Source: Rhodobacteraceae bacterium LMO-JJ12 (GTDB taxonomy: Bacteria; Pseudomonadota; Alphaproteobacteria; Rhodobacterales; Rhodobacteraceae). Taken from it: a DNA stretch of 64,000 bases. The DNA is taken from contig JAKGBX010000001.1 in the NCBI GenBank assembly GCA_021555075.1, positions 248,001-312,000 of the forward strand, read 5' to 3'. The notes beneath the pieces were generated by a model. It did no database searches and had not been told where the DNA came from. It worked only from the letters and a program-made list of their open reading frames with translations. Below, piece after piece: positions 57,685-64,000 of the stretch (its first letter is position 1; each line of letters opens with the position of its first letter). A program made the position numbers and the translations under genes.

Positions 57685-58791
57685 TCAATACACCACGAAC
57701 TCGGCGTGAAGCGCACCTGCGGCCTTGATGCTTTTGAGAATGTCGATCATGTCGCGCGGCGATACACCGAGCGAATTCAACCCCGCGATCACTTCCGAGA
57801 GCGACGTGCCGGGAGGCACTTCGGCAAGTTTGATCCCGGGATCTTCGTCAAGCTCGGCCTGGGTGCGCGGCACCACCACGGTTTCACCTTCGGAGAACGG
57901 ATTGGGCTGAACCACCAGAGGGGTTTCCTGTATGCGAAGCGTCAAATTTCCCTGCGATACGGCCACGCGCGAAATCCTGACGTCTTCCCCCATTACGATG
58001 GTTCCAGAGCGCTGATCGACAACGACCCGTGCCTTGCGTTCAGGCTCAACCAGAATGTTTTCGATCCTGCCCAAGGCATGCGCAGGTGATTTTGCCCGCG
58101 CCTTCAGCAGGTCGAGATGAACAGTTCCCGAATCCAGCATAAGCGCCACTTCTCGATCAAAATCGCGGTTGATTTGCCGCTCGATTCGCGCCGCTGTTGT
58201 GAAGTCTGGCTGCCGCAGGGCGAGGCGCAATGTTTCCAGCGACGACAGTTCAAACGCGATCTCGCGTTCAACCCGTGCGCCTGAAGGGATGGCCCCTGCC
58301 GTTGGAACGCCTTGAACGACGCCCCCGGCGTTGCCCTCGGCAGAGGCCCCGCCAGCAATCACCGAGCCTTGCGCAACAGCATAGATTTGACCATCGGCTG
58401 CATTGAGCGGCGTCATGATCAGGGTTCCACCCAACAGGCTTTTGGCATCGCCGATTGCCGAAACCGTCACATCGATCTGTGAACCAACGCGCGAAAAGGC
58501 CGGCAAACTGGCGGTAACAAAGACAGCGGCCACATTCTTGGGGCGAAATTGCTCGCCGGTCACATTCACCCCGAGCCGCTCAAGGATATTGGACATGATT
58601 TCTTCGGTAAACGGCGCGTTGCGTATTCCATCACCTGTGCCATTGAGCCCGACGACAAGGCCATAGCCGATCAGATCGTTGCTGCGCACACCATCGAATT
58701 CAACCAGATCCTTGATACGAACGGCATCTGCCAGTCCGAGCGCCGGGAAGAACGTGAGCCAGGCGAAACAGAACAACAACAGGCGATGCAT
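57685..58791 (-). CDS. flgI: Flagellar P-ring protein FlgI
   Basis: Forms the periplasmic P-ring. A Sec signal peptide is at 1-22. RIKDLVEFDGVRSNDLIGYG and GLVVGLNGTGDG start the mature protein, and LGVSPRDMIDILKSIKAAGA ends it. Length 368 is typical. Its start overlaps the flgL stop by one base. It is the last gene of the motB-flgE-flgK-flgL-flgI series. Confidence 0.97.
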   Translation of the reverse strand: MHRLLLFCFAWLTFFPALGLADAVRIKDLVEFDGVRSNDLIGYGLVVGLNGTGDGIRNAPFTEEIMSNILERLGVNVTGEQFRPKNVAAVFVTASLPAFSRVGSQIDVTVSAIGDAKSLLGGTLIMTPLNAADGQIYAVAQGSVIAGGASAEGNAGGVVQGVPTAGAIPSGARVEREIAFELSSLETLRLALRQPDFTTAARIERQINRDFDREVALMLDSGTVHLDLLKARAKSPAHALGRIENILVEPERKARVVVDQRSGTIVMGEDVRISRVAVSQGNLTLRIQETPLVVQPNPFSEGETVVVPRTQAELDEDPGIKLAEVPPGTSLSEVIAGLNSLGVSPRDMIDILKSIKAAGALHAEFVVY

Positions 58792-59798
58792 CAGAGATAC
58801 CTCACGAGCGAGAGCTGTGACAGGCGCGCCGTCACGGTGTAGAGGCTTTCGAGCTGAAACTGCACGGCTTCGAGCCGGGTCGCGGTTTCATATGGATCAA
58901 CGCCCAAGAGTTCGTTGCGCGACATCTCGAAACTGGCCCGTTCGGCGGACACCCGGACTTTGCTTTCGTCAAGTCGGCTTTCAGCATAGCCCAGATCGGC
59001 ACGCACAGCAGTAAGTGCGCCCTGTGACGTCAACAGATCTTCGCCCGAGGCCATTAGCATTGCACGTTGCAGCATTGACGAAAGGCCCAGATCGGGATCG
59101 CTGGCCAATGCGGCGATTGCAGTATTCTTCAGGACATCGCGGATTGCGGTATTGTCACCGCGCAGCGACAATTCGACGGTCTCTCCTTCACCCACCAGAA
59201 AAGGTGACAAGTCTGTCGATGCGCCGCGATAGCCGACTGTCTCAAACCCACCACCAGGAGTATCGAACCAGATGTCTACGGCATCAAGAATGCCATCAAG
59301 GGTGACTTCTCCTGCCACCGCAAGCTTGAGTTGGGCAAGTATTTCTTCGGAAGTGGCGAAAGGGGCCGTATCGGTGGCCATGCCGGAAAAAAGAGAGCGA
59401 CCAGCAACATTGATATTGAGCGCCGAAAGCTGGGCACTCAACGCACCCTTGGCATTCCCCGAAGCCGTCTGCACGGCTTGGGGCAGGTTGGCGCTTCCGG
59501 CTATGATCAGATCAGCGGAAAGCGCAGTGGAGGTCTGCTGTACCTTTTCGAGTGCCGCCTGCATCGCACCAGTAAAGACCGAGGCTTCCTTCGCCGCAGA
59601 GTCATAGCCTTCGAGCACCCGAAGGTTGCGTTCGATATCGCCGAGATAGGAATAGTTGCCTTTCAAGTGCCGCGCGATATCCGCGGTTTGACCGCTGACG
59701 ATTTCCTGAGACAACTGTGTCAGAGCGGTGTTCATTCGGACGTTTTGCCTGCGCAACGCGAAATGCGAAGCCATGTCACCAAGAGAGTAGAATGTCAT
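58791..59798 (-). CDS. flgL: Flagellar hook-filament junction protein FlgL
   Basis: Flagellin-like junction protein. The N-terminal part has LRRQNVRMNTALTQLSQEIV and GQTADI; the C-terminal part has ESRLDESKVRVSAERASFEM and LLGVDPYETATRLEAVQFQL, typical of FlgL coiled-coil ends. Length 335 fits. It sits 3 bases after the flgK stop. Confidence 0.93.
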   Translation of the reverse strand: MTFYSLGDMASHFALRRQNVRMNTALTQLSQEIVSGQTADIARHLKGNYSYLGDIERNLRVLEGYDSAAKEASVFTGAMQAALEKVQQTSTALSADLIIAGSANLPQAVQTASGNAKGALSAQLSALNINVAGRSLFSGMATDTAPFATSEEILAQLKLAVAGEVTLDGILDAVDIWFDTPGGGFETVGYRGASTDLSPFLVGEGETVELSLRGDNTAIRDVLKNTAIAALASDPDLGLSSMLQRAMLMASGEDLLTSQGALTAVRADLGYAESRLDESKVRVSAERASFEMSRNELLGVDPYETATRLEAVQFQLESLYTVTARLSQLSLVRYL

Positions 59799-59801
59799 GA
59801 A

Positions 59802-61256
59802 TCAGATCCTCATCAGGGCTTCCATCATTTCGTCGATCACTTCCATCATTCGTGCATTCGCGGCGTAGGTTTGTTCAATCAGAATGAGGCGTTGCATCTC
59901 CTGATCGGAATCAACTCCGTTTTCCAGAAGCTGTGAATTGGCCGAGTCATAGCGGGCCGCCGAAAAGCTGACTTCCTGATCGTTATTTTCACGCGCAGCA
60001 CCGATTTCAGCGAGAAAGCTGGCTTGCAGGTTTGCGGCAGTTTGCGCGGCGGGGCCAAAGCTGCCCGAAACGGGCGCGCGCAATGTGGTCAATACACCCT
60101 GCATGTTCTGCAGGAGTATGGAATTGCCAACCGCACCGGGAGCGATGGCGCCCAGCCCGTCACGCAGGCGCCACGTCGCGCCGCCGGCGTTTGGATCGAC
60201 GGCCGCATTGATCGCAAGCCGACTTGACAAGCCGACCTCGTCTGCGACGGCGAAGGCGGCGCCGCCATCGGTGAAGAGACCCGCGGCGCCAGGTGCCCGC
60301 GTGGCGTCGAGCCCTGCATCCTGGAACCGCTCGACAAGGTCACGCGCAATGGTATCAAGCTGGCTTTGCGCCTCAACTGCATAGTTGTCTCGAATTTCAA
60401 ACAAGGCCGAGAGCCTGCCCCCTCGCAGAGGTCCGGAATCCGGGTTGGTTGAAATTTCAACGCCATTGATATCGATCCCGGACAAGAGGCCACCGGAGTT
60501 GGACATGCCTGGCACGATCATGTTGGTCGCCGTGAAGGTCAATTCGACAGCGTTGCCATCGAGGAGAATCGCGCCGCCGGACGTATAAAGGGCCACCGCG
60601 CCGAGATCGCGAGGAACCTCATTCACCGGGACTATCTCGGCGATGGTGTCGATCAACAGTTGGCGCTGATCTTGCAAGGCAGAGGTATCGTTGCCCAGAA
60701 TGGTTGCTTCGGAGATCCTGGTGTTGAGGGTACGGACCTGGGAGAGGGCGGTGTTGAGTTGCTCAACCGTTGTTGCAATTTCGCGATCTGCTTCGCTCCG
60801 CATCGTCTGGATGCCGTCAGAAATATTTTCAAAGGTTTTGGTCAACGCCTGCGCGTCTGAAAAAACATGGTTCAACCGACCGGCGAGATCGGGGCGACTC
60901 GCGGCAGAGACCAGGCTTGTTTCGAAATTCGCAAGACGGGCAGAGAGCGAGCTTCCGTCTGCCGGGGTGCCAACCAGCGTCTCGAGCCGGTTGAAATAGG
61001 CGGCCAGGCTAGAGTTTCCGGCCTGCTGCGAAGCGGCCGTGCGTCGTTCGGCGATCAGGCCCGGATTGGCATGCCGGGTGATGCCTGCGACACGGACCCC
61101 GCCGTAGCTGCCCAATGCGCGGGCACCAAGTTCGAGTTCGCGCCGCGCATAGCCTTCGGTCATGATGTTGGCGAGGTTCGATGCGGTGACTTGAGCATTT
61201 TGTGATGCCGCAGTTAGCCCCGAGAGGGCATTTGATAGAGCGCCGGAAAGACTCAT
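59802..61256 (-). CDS. flgK: Flagellar hook-associated protein FlgK
   Basis: Hook-filament junction protein. The N-terminal SGALSNALSGLTAASQNAQV and NLANIMTEGYARRELEL carry the rod/hook-type start. The C-terminus has NSQLLENGVDSDQEMQRLIL and YAANARMMEVIDEMMEALM, as in FlgK. Length 484 is normal. It lies 42 bases after flgE. Confidence 0.95.
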   Translation of the reverse strand: MSLSGALSNALSGLTAASQNAQVTASNLANIMTEGYARRELELGARALGSYGGVRVAGITRHANPGLIAERRTAASQQAGNSSLAAYFNRLETLVGTPADGSSLSARLANFETSLVSAASRPDLAGRLNHVFSDAQALTKTFENISDGIQTMRSEADREIATTVEQLNTALSQVRTLNTRISEATILGNDTSALQDQRQLLIDTIAEIVPVNEVPRDLGAVALYTSGGAILLDGNAVELTFTATNMIVPGMSNSGGLLSGIDINGVEISTNPDSGPLRGGRLSALFEIRDNYAVEAQSQLDTIARDLVERFQDAGLDATRAPGAAGLFTDGGAAFAVADEVGLSSRLAINAAVDPNAGGATWRLRDGLGAIAPGAVGNSILLQNMQGVLTTLRAPVSGSFGPAAQTAANLQASFLAEIGAARENNDQEVSFSAARYDSANSQLLENGVDSDQEMQRLILIEQTYAANARMMEVIDEMMEALMRI

Positions 61257-61298
61257 TTCTGGTCCTTTCTCTGGGATTTAACTGGTTATCTGGTTGCC

Positions 61299-62600
61299 TT
61301 ACCGCTTGATGTTGGTGGTTTCCTGCAACATCTCGTCGACAGTCTGGATGACCTTTGCGTTAGAAGAATACGCCCGCTGGGTTTTGATCATATCTGTCAA
61401 TTCGCCCGCAACATCGGTTGTGGATTCTTCGCGAGCGAAAGAAACGATATCGCCGGTTGGGCCATCGCCGGCATCCCACAAGAAGAACGACCCGCTGTCC
61501 GGGGACGGCAGGTAGGTCTGCGAATCAAGTGTGACCAACCCGTTGGGGTTCGGCAGGTCAACCAACGGGATCTGGTAGATCGTGCGCGTAATGCCGGTGT
61601 CAAAGAAGGCGTGCACGAAGCCGTTTGGGTCGACCTCGACCGACGTCATGTTTCCGACCGGATACCCATCCTTCGAAATCGAAACCGGTGCAAAGCTGTC
61701 TGAAAGCTGCGTCATACCGTTGGAGGCGCCCAAGAGTCCGATATCAATTTCCATAGGTCCGCCCGCGACATTGACGATGAGCGCGCCGGTGGCCGGGTCA
61801 TAAGCGCCACCGCTGGTTGTTGCGACCGAAAGCAAGGTGCCGCCAGCAGCCTGGCTGTCATCAAATGTAAGAATATACTCACCAATCACCGTGCCGGGCG
61901 TGGCCGTATCGGTGATGGTCATTGTCCATTCGTTTGATGATCCGGTCCCGGGAACCGTTGGGGCAAACTCGATCGCTATGTTTTCCGAAGTGCCCAGATT
62001 GTCGAAATATTCGATAGACAATTCTGAGTTAATGCCGTCTGCACCGGCTTCGGTTTCGGTCGCCGGCAGGTTTACGCCGAGATTGATGTGCGTTGTCGGT
62101 TCACCCGAGAATTGGTTAACGTTGATTTTCACCGGTTCCAGACCGTCAGAGGTGTCTCTTGGAAATGTCGGCACACTGCCGTCAGGAAGCGCTGGCCAGC
62201 CCATCAGGACAAGACCTGATTCGGTTACGAGATATCCTTCGTCGTCCGTGCGGAATGATCCGGTTGTCGAGAGATACATCTGAGGCGAACCGTTGTTCGC
62301 GTGGATCTCGGACGCCCGGGCAACGGGCAGCATACCCCGTCCACGCACCGCCAGGTCAGTGGGGTTCGATGTCGCAACCAGCGCGCCGCGCTGATCAATC
62401 AGACGTTGGGTTGTCGTGCGCACCCCGCCTGCCGAATAGGTGCCGCGTGTCGAGGAAATGACCATCGAATGAAAATCTGTCTCTGACCGCTTGTAGCCAA
62501 AGGTGGCAGAGTTCGCGATATTGTCCGAAATTGTCGCCAACCGGGTAGCGTTGGCGGAGAGACCCGCAACCCCGGCATTCAGCGAAGATGAAATTGTCAT
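61299..62600 (-). CDS. flgE: Flagellar hook protein FlgE
   Basis: Hook subunit. ISSSLNAGVAGLSANATRLA and TISDNIANSATFGYKR are the N-terminal hook signature. STTDVAGELTDMIKTQRAYS and NAKVIQTVDEMLQETTNIKR form the C-terminal helix. Length 433 is typical. A CtrA-type box lies 60-75 bases upstream in the 95-base gap from motB. Confidence 0.97.
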   Translation of the reverse strand: MTISSSLNAGVAGLSANATRLATISDNIANSATFGYKRSETDFHSMVISSTRGTYSAGGVRTTTQRLIDQRGALVATSNPTDLAVRGRGMLPVARASEIHANNGSPQMYLSTTGSFRTDDEGYLVTESGLVLMGWPALPDGSVPTFPRDTSDGLEPVKINVNQFSGEPTTHINLGVNLPATETEAGADGINSELSIEYFDNLGTSENIAIEFAPTVPGTGSSNEWTMTITDTATPGTVIGEYILTFDDSQAAGGTLLSVATTSGGAYDPATGALIVNVAGGPMEIDIGLLGASNGMTQLSDSFAPVSISKDGYPVGNMTSVEVDPNGFVHAFFDTGITRTIYQIPLVDLPNPNGLVTLDSQTYLPSPDSGSFFLWDAGDGPTGDIVSFAREESTTDVAGELTDMIKTQRAYSSNAKVIQTVDEMLQETTNIKR

Positions 62601-62659
62601 GGGATACGCCTTTCTGCTGCATCGACTATCAATTGGACCACATGCATAGCGTGCCCCGC

Positions 62660-62675
62660 TTAACAGCGTGCTAAC
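62660..62675. promoter_or_regulatory. CtrA-type box upstream of flgE (TTAA-N7-CTAAC)
   Basis: TTAA at 62660-62663, CTAAC at 62671-62675, 7-base spacing, one mismatch to TTAA-N7-TTAAC. It is 60 bases before the flgE start. CtrA controls flagellar genes in Rhodobacterales, so the role is plausible but inferred. Confidence 0.4.
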
Positions 62676-62695
62676 GTCTAAAATGTATCAGACTT

Positions 62696-63556
62696 TCAAT
62701 GATGGCTTCGGAGCAATGTTATTTCCAGACGGTTGTTCCTTACTGCCATCGGATTGCGCACGGCCGGACTTTTGTCGGCGTGGCCGGTGACCCGTTGAAC
62801 ACGCCTGCCATCCAGACCCGTCGTTTGCAGCAAACGACGCATGGCGTGGGCGCGTGCCGTCGAAAGATCCCAAACCGGATTATTGGCCAAAACAATCGGT
62901 TTTGCGCGCGTATGGCCACCAATCGCCAGATTGTTTTCCACCAATGGCAGGATACGGACCAGCATGTCGGCAAGATCCTTGAGCGCCCGTGTCGGCGTGT
63001 CCGTTTCGGGGTCGAACATTGCGACCTCGTCGAGATCGAAAATCTCGATGATCATCCCTTCATCGGTCACGCGCGTGATGATGTGCCTCAGGCGGGATTT
63101 CGCCGCATTGCTTTCGCCGCTGAAGCTTCGCAGCGCTACTTCGAGAGCCTCGAACGCCGCGGTCTCCGCCTGGCGGTTGTGGCTCTGCCCATCAGCATCG
63201 TCTTTTGATACTCCGTTTTCGCCGCGCGCCTGCTGTGCTTCGGTCGGACGCAGGTTGCTGGCGCCCATACCGTTTTGCGGTAGGGTCAATTCGGAAAAAA
63301 CACTTTCGCCACCAAACGCTCCGTCGCCGCCACCCGAGACCCGGTTGATCGGTATGGTCGGGCTGAAATAATCGGCCACGCCTTTTCGTTGTTTTTCTGT
63401 CGTCGCGCTCAGCAGCCACATCAGCAGAAAGAAGGCCATCATGGCCGTCACAAAATCAGCATATGCGACTTTCCACGCACCCCCATGGTGCCCGCCGCCA
63501 GCGATGACTTTCTTTCGTTTGATGATGACTGGTGCCGCATTGCTATGCGCACTCAT
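62696..63556 (-). CDS. motB: Flagellar motor stator protein MotB
   Basis: Peptidoglycan-anchored stator. The single membrane segment VAYADFVTAMMAFFLLMWLL has the proton-accepting Asp. The C-terminal OmpA/MotB domain has NLAIGGHTRAKPIV, TARAHAMRRLLQTTGLDGRR and GHADKSPAV. ATG 63556 (MSAHSN) is preferred to 63565; this gives 286 residues. motA is not in the window. A CtrA-type box lies about 47-62 bases upstream. Confidence 0.95.
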   Translation of the reverse strand: MSAHSNAAPVIIKRKKVIAGGGHHGGAWKVAYADFVTAMMAFFLLMWLLSATTEKQRKGVADYFSPTIPINRVSGGGDGAFGGESVFSELTLPQNGMGASNLRPTEAQQARGENGVSKDDADGQSHNRQAETAAFEALEVALRSFSGESNAAKSRLRHIITRVTDEGMIIEIFDLDEVAMFDPETDTPTRALKDLADMLVRILPLVENNLAIGGHTRAKPIVLANNPVWDLSTARAHAMRRLLQTTGLDGRRVQRVTGHADKSPAVRNPMAVRNNRLEITLLRSHH

Positions 63557-63602
63557 CTCCACCACCTTTTACTCACCCAACATGAGAATTAGCAGGGAAG
63601 AA

Positions 63603-63618
63603 TTACCCGGATATTAAC
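63603..63618. promoter_or_regulatory. CtrA-type box upstream of motB (TTAC-N7-TTAAC)
   Basis: TTAC at 63603-63606 and TTAAC at 63614-63618, 7-base spacing, one mismatch. It lies 47-62 bases before motB, between it and the LacI-family gene. Confidence 0.4.
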
Positions 63619-63656
63619 AGCCTGATTATCAGAGTTTGGAATGGCCGAATCGCGCA

Positions 63657-64000
63657 TCAATTGCGCAGAAGAGTATTCCCCGGCTCAATTTTTGGCGATA
63701 ATTCGATCTTGTTATCGGGAATATCTGTTGAGGTACTTCGGCTGCGCTCAAGGATGATTTCGGCCGCTTTCTGGCCAATTTCAAACCGGCATGCATCCAT
63801 GGTGGCCAATTGTTTGGGCAGCCCTTGAAGCAATTCGACTCCGTTAAAGCCAGCCAGCCCGATCTGCCCCGGAACATCAATTCCCTTTTCCAGCAGATAC
63901 AACAGACCACCCGCACCAATCATATCATTCGAATAGTAGATAAAATCGAGATCCGGGGTGCGCGACAGCACCGTTTCGGTCATTTCGCGCCCCTTGGCCA
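63657..64000 (-). CDS. LacI-family transcriptional regulator, C-terminal part, cut by window edge
   Basis: Sugar-responsive repressor; only the last ~114 residues are in the window and the frame stays open through 64000, so the DNA-binding half lies outside. The ligand domain shows YYSNDMIGAGGLLYLLEKGI, then GQIGLAGFNGVELLQ and CRFEIGQKAAEIILER, the LacI/PBP1-fold end. Effector is unknown. It ends before motB on the same strand, and no functional link is seen. Confidence 0.85.
   Translation of the reverse strand, partial: AKGREMTETVLSRTPDLDFIYYSNDMIGAGGLLYLLEKGIDVPGQIGLAGFNGVELLQGLPKQLATMDACRFEIGQKAAEIILERSRSTSTDIPDNKIELSPKIEPGNTLLRN

Overview
The window looks like a chromosomal segment of a marine-type Rhodobacterales (Roseobacter-group) alphaproteobacterium. 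The evidence is GC-rich coding sequence, a CcrM-type GANTC methylase, a dnaA-dnaN-recF-gyrB block next to rpsT, the rpsT / enoyl-CoA hydratase / mutM / ubiE / ubiB order, TRAP and polyamine ABC transporters, and protein families I know mainly from Rhodobacterales. No species-level call is possible from sequence alone.

Layout. Positions 1-8825 form a polyamine uptake and catabolism locus: two class III aminotransferases, a GntR/FCD regulator, a PotFGHI-like ABC transporter, a PuuB-like FAD oxidoreductase and a class I glutamine amidotransferase. Three copies of a TTGATCAAAT-type palindrome sit in front of three of its transcription units and probably mark a GntR regulon. Positions 8964-18651 hold housekeeping and envelope genes (waaA-like, lpxK, ccrM, rnhB, an OmpA-type lipoprotein, an Ada-like methyltransferase, nth, adenosine kinase) and three unnamed small genes. 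One of these encodes a membrane protein with a C-terminal OmpR-like winged helix. Positions 18898-25814 are a divergent locus: TetR plus a histone-deacetylase-family (acetylpolyamine-type) amidohydrolase on one side, and a TRAP transporter, a MaoC-like hotdog protein and an acyl-CoA synthetase on the other, with a 32-bp near-perfect palindrome between them. Positions 25974-26067 encode the SRP RNA.

Positions 26115-42407 carry a cyclic-nucleotide phosphodiesterase homologue with an altered metal motif, nudC, the gyrB/recF/dnaN/dnaA replication block, rpsT, an enoyl-CoA hydratase, mutM and ubiE-ubiB. A 22-bp hairpin unit is repeated in tandem between recF and dnaN. Positions 42598-45700 are a YjbH/YjbF/YjbE-like exopolysaccharide-associated locus.

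Positions 47050-63556 are flagellar: flgD and a fliK-like gene, a flgJ-type rod-binding gene and a flgN-like gene, then motB-flgE-flgK-flgL-flgI. The cluster is split by a 7.3-kb module (moxR, DUF58, DUF4159 and GATase-like membrane protein genes, with DUF1285 divergent). At the edge of that module lies a 60-codon C-terminal remnant of fliP with no start codon. Degenerate CtrA-type boxes precede motB, flgE and the flgJ/fliK divergent region. The window ends inside a LacI-family regulator.

Most coding calls rest on protein motifs and are firm at family level. Operators, CtrA boxes and the pathway of the TRAP locus are inferences.
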